Origin: Myxococcota bacterium | Lineage (GTDB): Bacteria; Myxococcota_A; Bradymonadia; UBA7976; UBA1532 | Direction of reading: 5' to 3' | Length of the DNA: 64,000 nucleotides | Assembly (NCBI GenBank): GCA_963169045.1 | Contig: CAUJDF010000014.1 | Location: 1-64,000 of the forward strand | Shown: piece by piece, positions 43,701-51,105 of the stretch | Position numbering within the stretch: the stretch's first letter is position 1 | Layout of the letters: the number at the start of each line of letters is the position of its first letter | The notes under the pieces: generated by a model | What the model was told of the DNA's origin: nothing | What the model saw: the letters and a program-made list of their open reading frames with translations, nothing else | The model's database searches: none | Made by a program: the position numbers and the translations under genes

Positions 43701-44579
43701 CGCACCCTCGACTTCGGGCCGCGCCAGTTCCGCGTCGGCTTCGACGAGGAGCTCGCCCCGTACGTGAAGGACGCCGCCGGCAAGGCGCTCCGGGACCTGC
43801 CGAAGCCGGGCGCCGCCGACGACGCCGAGAAGGCGAAGGCGGCCGCCGACATCTGGAAGACGCTGAAGAAGGACGCCAAGGCGATCGCCGCCACGCAGAT
43901 CACGCGCCTCGAGCTGGCGATGTGCCTGCGGCGCCGCTGGGACGCCGAGGCCTTCCGCACCTTCCTCGTCGGCCACCCGCTCGTGGTGCACCTCGCGCGC
44001 CGGCTGGTCTGGGGCGTCTACGAGGGCGAGCAGCTCGCCGCCACCTTCCGCGTGGCCGAGGACGGCACGTTCGCCGACCGGAACGACGACGGCTGGACGC
44101 TGCCCGACGGCGCCATCGTCGGCATCCCCCACCCGCTCGAGCTCGACGCCGGGGCGGGGGGCGCCTGGGGCCAGGTCTTCGGCGACTACCGCATCGTGCA
44201 GCCCTTCGCGCAGCTCGGCCGCGACACCTACGCGCCCACCGACGCCGAGCGCGGCGCGCGGACGCTCGACCGCGTCGTCGACGTGCCGGTGAAGACCGGC
44301 AAGATCCTCGGCCTCGACGCGCGCGGCTGGCGGAAGGGGCCACCCCAGGACAGCGGCGGCATCTGGACGTACGACAAGCCCCTGCCCGGCGGCGTCCACG
44401 CCGAGCTGCGGCTCTTCCCCGGCCTCGCGGCGGAGATGGCCTACACCGAGCCCGAGCAGAAGCTCGGCGAGGTGGAGCTCGTCGCCGACGATCCCGAGGA
44501 GGGCGCGGCGCCGACGTTCGGCGCGCTCGACCCGGTGCTGTTCAGCGAGCTCGTCCGCGACCTCGTGCACCTGCGATGA
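40716..44579 (+). CDS. yehI: WGR and DUF4132 domain protein (YehI/MolR-like)
   Basis: 1287 residues from ATG 40716. The N-terminal WGR domain (about 1-70) shows FWQVALDGASFTVTWGKIGAAGQ and a Lys-rich end, a DNA-end or nucleic-acid binding module also found in PARPs. Residues 68-157 are a proline/alanine low-complexity linker. The body is helical and HEAT-like, with a central region around SCPYGYRGQGLFYTF. The C-terminal DUF4132 domain (from about 985) includes RQFRVGFDEELAPYVKD, TQITRLELAMCLRRRWDAEAF and RRLVWGVYEG. Architecture matches E. coli YehI/MolR. It is the first gene of a five-gene overlap-coupled operon. Confidence 0.88.
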   Translation: MRRFEFVEGTSAKFWQVALDGASFTVTWGKIGAAGQTQTKAFASAEKARAEHDKLVAEKTKKGYVEVGAPAAAPPAAAPPAAAQAVAAAAPPAAAPPAAAQAVAAAPPPAVAPPAAAPPAVAQADAAAAPPAAAQAVAAAPPPAAAQAVAAAPPPADEAHVVWTEAARARCTLRPGGRAPEPPAGTPAEHFAAVTRWFATVRKRWHLDRFAPEVRPAADRALAWLAGGDPTPPDVETAAMASVLVGAGGSAPWYPRTRAASMVRRLMALWADAGGLPWTARVLLEIRRYAEAGHQYDLPSEDGLLNYPHVPWAVALRQESSPEGAGGDAWLELRDLLAAGAAEQAAAARAAVAEAWPSLSFAERELVLTAFPYDRDWADEQGETWLAHHEAWTKTRRASFPDQARRRSPALALRILDVLVRAYGRRNELRDRAFDLLDLLGAGAEAVLMLQCERGEWDDTRKNAAEALACIRSAGVARFLAGELMDRVTKSVAAEYMTAHPDLAAPALAAVLAGRGRAADAAGTLLLALDRAHPGLLDAAPLPPAHRTAVEGLRARMRVLPEAAPGELPPVLASPPWTSKKRRPAPAVVEGLSPLPWEERIVWGPREQERVRRPGDAWAKRPGQGFAEMDPRVRAGGVSCPYGYRGQGLFYTFAFSDADALTAWNEWPAAEFRYAGDGLYGAFLARFGLPTLPGFLKNAAVAPVPAVEALSRVDSPRLAGLMAHALAGKAARRHAERWLAAFPEAAAVGLVPLAVGPPGKERRQAEEALRWLTRKAQRPAVEAVAARYGDEAAAAVRDALDADPRELLPAKMPKLPAFWAPEGLPRPALRGREKSLPLAAVAHLGAMLSISTLEAPYVGLEDVRAACDPDSLEAFAWALFQAWLLAGAPPKEVWAFHAVGLLGGDESARRLTALVRAWPGEKAQARAVVGLDVLARIGTDVALMHLHGIAQKLKFKALQEKAGEKIDEIAAERGLAAHELADRLVPDLDLDPDGSRTLDFGPRQFRVGFDEELAPYVKDAAGKALRDLPKPGAADDAEKAKAAADIWKTLKKDAKAIAATQITRLELAMCLRRRWDAEAFRTFLVGHPLVVHLARRLVWGVYEGEQLAATFRVAEDGTFADRNDDGWTLPDGAIVGIPHPLELDAGAGGAWGQVFGDYRIVQPFAQLGRDTYAPTDAERGARTLDRVVDVPVKTGKILGLDARGWRKGPPQDSGGIWTYDKPLPGGVHAELRLFPGLAAEMAYTEPEQKLGEVELVADDPEEGAAPTFGALDPVLFSELVRDLVHLR
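40919..41186 (+). repeat. Minisatellite coding the Pro/Ala linker of the WGR-DUF4132 protein
   Basis: Imperfect tandem units of about 36-51 bases encode APPAAAQAVAA-type segments. Several stretches (for example those around CAGGCGGTCGCTGCCGC) are near identical, so copy number may vary between strains. It separates the WGR domain from the body. Confidence 0.7.
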
Positions 44580-45661
44580 CGCCGGCGAAGCCGCAGCGTC
44601 CGCCGGCCGAGGTCACCTGGGCCGACGAGCTGGCGCGGCTCGCCGCCGCCGACGACGCGCCGCGGCCGCCGGGGTGGCGCCTGTCGGCGAAGGCGGTGCG
44701 CGCGTTCGTGCTCGGCGACCCGACGCTCGGCGTCGAGGCCAAGTTCGTCGGGCAGCCGGCGCTCGTCGAGCGGGCGATGGTCGCGCTCGCGACCAACCGC
44801 GGGCTGCTGCTCGTCGGCGAGCCGGGCACCGCCAAGAGCTGGCTCTCCGAGCTGCTGGCGGCGGCGATCTCGGGCGGCTCCCGGCTCGTCGTCCAGGGAT
44901 CGGCGGCGACGACCGACGACCAGATCAAGTACGCCTGGAACTATGCGCTGCTGCTCGCCGAGGGGCCGTCGCACCGCGCGCTCGTCCCCGCGCCGCTCTA
45001 TGTCGCCATGCGCGACGGCCTCGTCGTCCGCTTCGAGGAGATCACGCGCTGCCCGCTCGAGGTGCAGGACGGCCTGCTCTCCGTGCTCTCCGAGCGCGTG
45101 CTCGCGGTGCCGGAGCTCTCCGGGGAGGCGGCGATGCTCGACGCCCGCGAGGGCTTCAACGTGATCGCCACCGCCAACACCCGCGACCGCGGCGTGAACG
45201 AGATGAGCGCGGCGCTCAAGCGCCGGTTCGTGTTCGAGACGGTGTTCCCGATCCCCGATCTGCCCACCGAGCTGGCGCTCGTCCGCCGCGAGGCCGCCCG
45301 GCTGCTCGCCCGCGCGGGGGTGCCCACCGTGCCCGGCGACGACGTGCTCGAGGTCCTCGTCACCACCTTCCGCGAGCTGCGCGCCGGCGAGACCGCCGAC
45401 GGCCACGCGCTCGACCGCCCCTCGACCGTGCTCTCGACGGCCGAGGCGGTGTCGGTCGCCCACGCCGTCGGGGTGCGCGCCCACTTCCTCGGCGACGGCG
45501 TCGCCACCGCCGCCGACCTCGTCGAGTGCCTGAGCGGCACGGTCGTGAAGGAGAGCGGCGACGACGCCGACCGCCTGCGCCGCTATGTCGATCGCCACGT
45601 GCGCGAGCGGCCCGGGCGCCACTGGGAGGCCTTCTACGCGGCGCGGCACCGGCTGCCGTGA
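44576..45661 (+). CDS. yehL: MoxR-type AAA+ ATPase (YehL-like)
   Basis: 361 residues, start ATG overlapping the previous stop (ATGA). Walker A is GEPGTAKS (81-88). Walker B is VVRFEEI, in which the conserved DE is FEE. The pore-loop-like region is SAATTDDQIKYAWNY, and sensor 1 is IATANTRDRG. These fit the MoxR family, whose ATPases work with vWA proteins as chaperones inserting metal or cofactors or remodelling complexes. It lies three genes away from its likely vWA partner (47916), in the same operon. Confidence 0.92.
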   Translation: MTPAKPQRPPAEVTWADELARLAAADDAPRPPGWRLSAKAVRAFVLGDPTLGVEAKFVGQPALVERAMVALATNRGLLLVGEPGTAKSWLSELLAAAISGGSRLVVQGSAATTDDQIKYAWNYALLLAEGPSHRALVPAPLYVAMRDGLVVRFEEITRCPLEVQDGLLSVLSERVLAVPELSGEAAMLDAREGFNVIATANTRDRGVNEMSAALKRRFVFETVFPIPDLPTELALVRREAARLLARAGVPTVPGDDVLEVLVTTFRELRAGETADGHALDRPSTVLSTAEAVSVAHAVGVRAHFLGDGVATAADLVECLSGTVVKESGDDADRLRRYVDRHVRERPGRHWEAFYAARHRLP

Positions 45662-47919
45662 CCGCGGGCCTCCACGTCGTCGGGGTGCGGCACCACAGCC
45701 CGGCGTGCGCCCGCCTCGTGCGGCACGTGATCGCCACGGTGCGGCCGCGCGCGGTGCTGATCGAGGGCCCCGCCGACCTCAACCCGCGCCTCGACGAGCT
45801 CCGCCTCGCCCACCGCCTGCCGATCGCGGTGTTCACCGCCGTGCCGGCGGAGCGCGGCGGCCGGAGCTGCTGGTCGCCGTTCTGCGCCTGGTCGCCGGAG
45901 TGGGTGGCCTTCGTCGACGGCGAGGCGCTCGGCGCCGAGGTGCGCTTCATCGACCTCCCCGGCTGGGATGCCGCGTTCACGGACCTGCGCAACCGGTACG
46001 CCGACGGCCCCGACCGCTACGGCGCGCGCGTGCAGGCCCTCTGCCGGCGGCTCGGCGTCGCCGACCTCGACGCGATGTGGGACCACCTCTTCGAGCGGCC
46101 CGACGCCCCCGAGGCGCTCGCCGAGCGGCTGCGGCTGTGGTTCGCCGAGGCGCGCGGCGACGAGCCGGGCGGCCCGCGGGACGGCCCGCGCGAGGCCTTC
46201 ATGGCCGCCCACGTGGCGCATGCGCTCGCCGAGGGCGGCCCGGTGGTGGTGGTCTGCGGCGGCTGGCACGCGCCGGCACTCGCCAGGGTCGCGCCGTGCG
46301 CCGGGCCGCCCCCGCTCCCGGCGCCGCCCGCGGGCGCGGAGAGCTGGCTCGTGCCGTGGTCCTACGAGCGCCTCGACAGCTTCGGCGGGTACGACGCCGG
46401 CATGCCGTCGCCCGCGTGGCAGCGCGCCGTGTGGGAGGGGGGGACGGAGCGCGCCGGCGAGGCGCTCCTCGGCGCGGTCGCGCGGCGCCTGCGCGCGAAG
46501 AGGCAGCAGGTGTCCCCCGCCGACCTCGTCGCCGCCCGCGCCCTCGCCGAGGGGCTGGCGCGCATGCGCGGCAACCCGGCGCCGACGCGCGTCGACGTGC
46601 TCGACGGCCTCGCCGGCGCGCTCGTGAAGGACGCGCTCGAGGCGCCGCTGCCGTGGAACACCCGCGGTGTGCTGTCGCCGCACACCCCGCCGCTGCTCGT
46701 GGAGGTGATGGCGGCGTTCCGGGGCGACGCGCAGGGCCGCCTGCACGACGCCACGCCGCGCCCGCCGCTGCTCGCCGACGTGGCGCGGACGCTCGCGGCC
46801 CACGACCTCGCCGTCCCGCGCGGCGGCCGCCGGGTCGCGCTCGACCTCGCCGATCCGGCGGCGCGCGCCCGCAGCGCCGTCCTGCACCGCCTGCGCGCGC
46901 TCGACGTCCCCGGCGTGGATCGCGCGGCGGGTCCCGCCTGGGGCACCGACCGGCGGCTCGCCGAGGACTGGCGCCTCGCGTGGACGCACCTCACGGAGGC
47001 AGCGCTGATCGAGGCCTCGGTCTGGGGGCCGACGCTGCTCGAGGCCGCCGGCGCCCGGCTGCGGGCGCGGCTGCTCGCCGCCGACGGCCGGCTCGACCGG
47101 CTCGCGGCCCTGCTCGGCGAAGCGGCGTTCGCGGACCTCACCGACCTCGTCTCTTCGGTGGTCGCCGACGTGGCGCGGGCCGTCGGGCGCGAGCCCGATC
47201 TCAAGGTGCTCGGCGCCGCCCTCGAGCGCCTGCTGCTGCTGTGGCGGCACGGCGAGATCCTCGGCGTCGCCCGGTCGGCCACGCTGGCGCGCGTGGTGGC
47301 GGCCGCCTGGCGGCGGGGCCTGGCGCTCGTCGAGGACGTGCCCGCCGGCGCCGCGATCGACGCGGCCACCGTGCGCGCGGTGGTCGCGCTGCGCGACGCG
47401 ATGCGCCACGCGCCGGCGCTCGGGCTCGAGCTCGACCTCGGCCTCGCGGCGTTCGACCGTCGCGCCGGCGATCGCGCGGCCCCGCCGGCGCTGCGTGGGG
47501 CGGCGCTCGGCGCCCTCTGGTCGCTCGACGCCGCCGGCGCCGCCCGGCAGCGCGACCGCGCGGTGCGCGCCGTGCGGAGCGCCGCCCGCCCGCAGTCGTT
47601 CGGCGACTTCCTCGTGGGGCTCTTCGCCCTCGCGCGCGAGCCGCTCCTCGAAGGCGAGGACCTGCTCGGCGCGGTCGAAGAGGCCCTCGCCGCCCTGAGC
47701 CCGGCGGACTTCCTCGTCACGCTGCCCGCGCTGCGCCTCGCGTTCGCGTGGTTCCCGCCGGGCGAGAAGGAGCGCCTGTCGCTCGCCCTCGCGCGCCGCC
47801 ACGGCGCCGCGGTGAACCTCGCCCGCGCGATCGAGGCCGACGCCGCGGTGGGGCTGGCGCTCGACGCGGAGGTGGCGCGCCTCGTCGAAGCGTGGGGGCT
47901 CGAGGGCGGCGAGCCATGA
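45658..47919 (+). CDS. yehM: DUF5682 protein (YehM-like) with a hydrolase-superfamily signature
   Basis: 753 residues from a GTG overlapping the previous stop. The N-terminal 215 residues carry GVRHHSP (G9-x2-H12), LIEGPAD (E36), REAFMAAHVAHAL (E179) and CGGWHAP (G201-x2-H204). Two GX2H motifs with interspersed glutamates and an R-E-x-x-M-A helix are the marks of the TIKI/TraB/EreA/ChaN superfamily of metal-dependent hydrolases. The remaining 530 residues are helical and unassigned. Position in the operon and length match E. coli YehM. Enzyme activity is inferred, not shown. Confidence 0.85.
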   Translation: MTAGLHVVGVRHHSPACARLVRHVIATVRPRAVLIEGPADLNPRLDELRLAHRLPIAVFTAVPAERGGRSCWSPFCAWSPEWVAFVDGEALGAEVRFIDLPGWDAAFTDLRNRYADGPDRYGARVQALCRRLGVADLDAMWDHLFERPDAPEALAERLRLWFAEARGDEPGGPRDGPREAFMAAHVAHALAEGGPVVVVCGGWHAPALARVAPCAGPPPLPAPPAGAESWLVPWSYERLDSFGGYDAGMPSPAWQRAVWEGGTERAGEALLGAVARRLRAKRQQVSPADLVAARALAEGLARMRGNPAPTRVDVLDGLAGALVKDALEAPLPWNTRGVLSPHTPPLLVEVMAAFRGDAQGRLHDATPRPPLLADVARTLAAHDLAVPRGGRRVALDLADPAARARSAVLHRLRALDVPGVDRAAGPAWGTDRRLAEDWRLAWTHLTEAALIEASVWGPTLLEAAGARLRARLLAADGRLDRLAALLGEAAFADLTDLVSSVVADVARAVGREPDLKVLGAALERLLLLWRHGEILGVARSATLARVVAAAWRRGLALVEDVPAGAAIDAATVRAVVALRDAMRHAPALGLELDLGLAAFDRRAGDRAAPPALRGAALGALWSLDAAGAARQRDRAVRAVRSAARPQSFGDFLVGLFALAREPLLEGEDLLGAVEEALAALSPADFLVTLPALRLAFAWFPPGEKERLSLALARRHGAAVNLARAIEADAAVGLALDAEVARLVEAWGLEGGEP

Positions 47920-49034
47920 GCGATCCGGCCATCCTGCTGCGCTGGCGCCTCGTGCTCGGGGCCGCCGCCGAGGCGGGGCTCGGCGGGCTCGCGGGCGCCG
48001 AGGCCGAGATGGACGCCGCCCTCGACTGGCTCTACGGCCGCCCCGAGCCCGAGCAGGACGAGCGCGGCGTCCGCGGCACGGGCGGCGGCGAGGGCCACCC
48101 GCTGACGGCGCCGCGCTGGCTCGAGAAGATCCACGAGCTCTTCCCGCGCGAGACGATCGAGCGCCTCGAGCGGGACGCGCTCGACCGTTACGGCCTGCAC
48201 GAGATCGTGACCCACCCCGAGGCGCTCGAGCGCGTGGTGCCCAACGAGGCGCTCGCCCAGGCCATCCTGCGCGCGCGGCACCTCATGGCGCCCGACGTGC
48301 TCGAGAAGGCGCGCCGGCTCGTCGACCGTGTCCTGCGCGACCTGCGCGAGAAGCTCGCGCGCGAGGTGACGCGCGCCTTCGGCGGCGCCCGCGAGCGGCG
48401 TCCGGTCCGGCACGGGCGCGCGGCCGAGCTCGACGCGAAGGCCACCATCCGTGCCAACCTCAAGCGCTGGTCGCCCGCCGAGCGGCGCCTCTACATCGAG
48501 CGCCCCCTCTTCCGCGCCCGCTCGCGCCGCGAGACGTCGCGCTGGCAGGTGATCCTGCTCGTCGACCAGTCGGGCAGCATGCTCGGCTCGGTGCTGCACG
48601 CCTCGGTGCTCGCGGCCTGCCTGTGCGGGATGCCGGCGCTGAAGGTGCACCTCGTCGCCTGGGACACCGAGGTCGTCGACCTGACCGACCGCGTCGCCGA
48701 CCCGCTCGAGGCGCTCATGGCGGTGCAGCTCGGCGGCGGCAACGACGCGGCGAAGGCGCTCCGCTACGCGCACGGGCTCGTCGAAGCGCCGCGGCGCGCC
48801 ATCGTGGTCCTCGTCACCGACTTCTTCGAGGGCAGCGGCGCCCCGGCGATGGTGCAGCAGGTGAAGTGGCTCGTCGAGGCGGGGGTGACGGCGCTCGGGC
48901 TCGCCGCGCTCGACCCCGACGCCCGCCCGATCTACGACCGCGACATCGCGCGGGCGTGCGTCGAGGCGGGCATGCACGTGGCCGCGATGACGCCGTCCGC
49001 GCTCGCCGCCTGGATCGCGGAGAAGGTCCGGTGA
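47916..49034 (+). CDS. yehP: von Willebrand factor A domain protein (YehP-like)
   Basis: 372 residues, ATGA overlap with the previous gene. The N-terminal 200 residues are helical and charged (LEKIHELFPRETIERLERDALDRYGL). The vWA domain begins near 210 with VILLVDQSGSM (D217-x-S219-x-S221, complete MIDAS), continues with GGGNDAAKAL and IVVLVTDFFEGSG, and ends with MTPSALAAWIAEKVR. It is the expected binding partner for the MoxR ATPase and probably recruits it to a client through Mg2+-coordinated contacts. Cytosolic. Confidence 0.92.
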   Translation: MSDPAILLRWRLVLGAAAEAGLGGLAGAEAEMDAALDWLYGRPEPEQDERGVRGTGGGEGHPLTAPRWLEKIHELFPRETIERLERDALDRYGLHEIVTHPEALERVVPNEALAQAILRARHLMAPDVLEKARRLVDRVLRDLREKLAREVTRAFGGARERRPVRHGRAAELDAKATIRANLKRWSPAERRLYIERPLFRARSRRETSRWQVILLVDQSGSMLGSVLHASVLAACLCGMPALKVHLVAWDTEVVDLTDRVADPLEALMAVQLGGGNDAAKALRYAHGLVEAPRRAIVVLVTDFFEGSGAPAMVQQVKWLVEAGVTALGLAALDPDARPIYDRDIARACVEAGMHVAAMTPSALAAWIAEKVR

Positions 49035-50884
49035 GGGCCGACCTGCGCGCGCTCACCCCCGAGGCGCTCGCGGCGCTCGCGAACCCCGGGCTCGTCAAGC
49101 GCGCCCAGCGGGAGAACGCCGCCGCGCCGCCCGCGATCGAGGAGGCGCCCGACGGCCTCGTCGTCGGCACGTTCGCCGACGGCGCCGTCGCCCGCCTGCC
49201 GCCCGGCGTCACGCTGAAGGACGCCCCCTGCACCTGCGGAGCCGTCGGGATGTGCCGGCACCGCGTCGCGCTCGCGCTCGCCTACGCCGGCGGGGGCGCG
49301 CCGACCGTCGCCGGCCCCGAGACGCTCGACGACGCGGCGCTCGCCCGCGCCCTCGGCGCCGAGCGCGTGCGCGCGGCGCAGACGGCCCTCGAGCAGGTCT
49401 GGCCCGCCGAGGTCGACGGGGGCACGGTGCGCTTCGAGACGTGCGCCGTGCGGTTCCTCGCTGGCGCCGACCTCGCGCACGCCCGCTGCGACTGCGCGGA
49501 GGCGCGCTGCGTCCACGTCGTGCTCGCGGTCTGGGCGGTGCGCGCCGGCGCGGCGCGGGTGACGCTCGGGCGGGCGCCGGCGGCGCCGTCCGCGGCGGCG
49601 GTCGGCGAGGCGGTCGACGCGGTCGGGCGGCTGCTGCTCGACGGCCTCGCCCACGGCGGCGGCCACGCGCAGGCCCTCGATCGCGCCCGCGACGGCCTGC
49701 TCGCCGCGGGGTGCGCCTGGCCGGCCGCGATCCTCGACGAGCTCCGGCAGCAGCTCGCCGGCTACGCGGACCGCCACGCGCGGCACGACGCGTCCCACGC
49801 CGCCGCGCTGTGCGCTGAGCTCGCGACCCGCGCCCGCGCCCGCGGCGACGCCCGCGCCGTCCTCGGCGTCGGCGCCGGCGGCGACACCGTGCTCGACACC
49901 GCGCGCTGGATCGGGCTCGGCGCGCGCCTCGAGGCGGGCGAGGCGGACCACGTCGCCGAGGTGTATCTCGCCGATCCCGAGGCGGGCGTCGTGCTGGTGC
50001 TGCCGGTCCGCTGGCCGCGCGACGCGGGCGGCGAGGCCGCCGAGCGCCTCGTCGCCCCCGCCGTCACCCTCGGCCGCCTCGCGGGCGGGCAGGCGGTGTC
50101 GCGCAAGGCGGTGCGCCGGCCGGACCGCGTCCTGCGGCTGCCCGGCGGCCGGCACACGACCGTCCTCGGCCAGACCGGCGACTGGGAGGCGCTGCCCGCC
50201 GCGCTGCGGGTGGAGCGCGTCGCCGCGTGGCGGGACCGCGCGCGCGAGCGGCCCCCGCGCTGGCTCCGGCCGCGGGTGCGCGCCGAGGACGTGGTCGCCG
50301 TGCGGATCGCGGCGGTCGAGCGCGTGACCTGGTCGCCCGGCGCGCAGACCCTGCGCGCGCTCGCCCGCGACGGCGCCGGGGACGCGATCGAGGTCGTGGC
50401 CCGCTGGCGCGCCGTCGCACCGCACGCGGTCGACGCCGTCGCCGAGGCGCTGCCGCGGACCACCTGGATCGCCGGCCCGCTCACCCTCTCCGGTGGCCTG
50501 GCGCGTCTCGAGCCCACCGCCCTCGTCGCCGGCGGCGCGGTGATCCTTCCCGACCTCGCCGGGCCGCGGCCGTCCGTGCGGCTGCCCTTCGCGGCGACGC
50601 CGCCGCCCTCCGCCCTCGCCGAGGCGCTCGCCGACGCGGCGACGGCCCTCGCGACCGCGGCCCACCTCGGCCTGTGCGCGCGCGACATGGATCGCCGGGC
50701 GGACGAGGCCGCGGCGCGCCTCGCCGCCCTCGGCCTCGCCGGCGTGGCCACGCGACTGCGCGCCTTCGCCGCCGCGGCGCGGAGCGCGCGCCTCGATCCC
50801 GCGCGCGGACCCGAGGCCGCGCGCGCGTGGGCGATCGCCGCGACCCGGGTGCACCTCGCGACGGAGCGCGCCGACGGCGCGTGA
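49031..50884 (+). CDS. yehQ: Double SWIM zinc-finger protein (YehQ-like)
   Basis: 617 residues from a GTG overlapping the previous stop. The first SWIM motif is C67-x-C69-x5-C75-x-H77 (CTCGAVGMCRH). A second, C153-x-C155-x4-C160-x-H162 (CDCAEARCVH), follows within 80 residues. SWIM fingers bind DNA or protein. The remaining 450 residues alternate beta and helical segments without a known domain. It is the last gene of the operon; a large palindrome begins 17 bases after its stop. Confidence 0.88.
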   Translation: MRADLRALTPEALAALANPGLVKRAQRENAAAPPAIEEAPDGLVVGTFADGAVARLPPGVTLKDAPCTCGAVGMCRHRVALALAYAGGGAPTVAGPETLDDAALARALGAERVRAAQTALEQVWPAEVDGGTVRFETCAVRFLAGADLAHARCDCAEARCVHVVLAVWAVRAGAARVTLGRAPAAPSAAAVGEAVDAVGRLLLDGLAHGGGHAQALDRARDGLLAAGCAWPAAILDELRQQLAGYADRHARHDASHAAALCAELATRARARGDARAVLGVGAGGDTVLDTARWIGLGARLEAGEADHVAEVYLADPEAGVVLVLPVRWPRDAGGEAAERLVAPAVTLGRLAGGQAVSRKAVRRPDRVLRLPGGRHTTVLGQTGDWEALPAALRVERVAAWRDRARERPPRWLRPRVRAEDVVAVRIAAVERVTWSPGAQTLRALARDGAGDAIEVVARWRAVAPHAVDAVAEALPRTTWIAGPLTLSGGLARLEPTALVAGGAVILPDLAGPRPSVRLPFAATPPPSALAEALADAATALATAAHLGLCARDMDRRADEAAARLAALGLAGVATRLRAFAAAARSARLDPARGPEAARAWAIAATRVHLATERADGA

Positions 50885-50901
50885 CCGCTCACAGCGGCGG
50901 G

Positions 50902-51086
50902 CGTTCAAGTGGGTGACGGATCGCGCAGGACGTCGAGGCGAGGGCGAGGCGCGACCCCGACGGCAGGGCCGTCGTCCTGTCGAGCGGGTCGCAACGGAGC
51001 CGAGGCCCTCGACAGGACGGGGCCGTGGGCTCGCCCCGAAGGGGCCATCGCCTCGACGGACAGGCGAGGCGTTCCCCACTTGGACG
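50902..51086. repeat. 185-bp nested palindrome between convergent genes
   Basis: Three sets of inverted arms are nested around a centre near 50996. The outer pair is CGTTCAAGTGGG (50902-50913) with CCCCACTTGGACG (51074-51086), imperfect. The middle pair is GTCGAGGCGA (50932-50941) with TCGCCTCGAC (51048-51057), perfect. The inner pair is CGTCCTGTCGAG (50973-50984) with CTCGACAGGACG (51008-51019), perfect. It could be a MITE- or REP-like element, or a bidirectional terminator, for the convergent yehQ and xdhB genes. It contains no credible gene. Confidence 0.65.
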
Positions 51087-51105
51087 GCCAGCGCTGTCAG
51101 AGGGC

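Noticed and set aside
44674-47919. Possible single fused protein across the MoxR and DUF5682 region
   Set aside because: The part before 45658 is an out-of-frame reading of the MoxR gene. The real DUF5682 start is the GTG overlapping the MoxR stop, where the HHSP motif begins.
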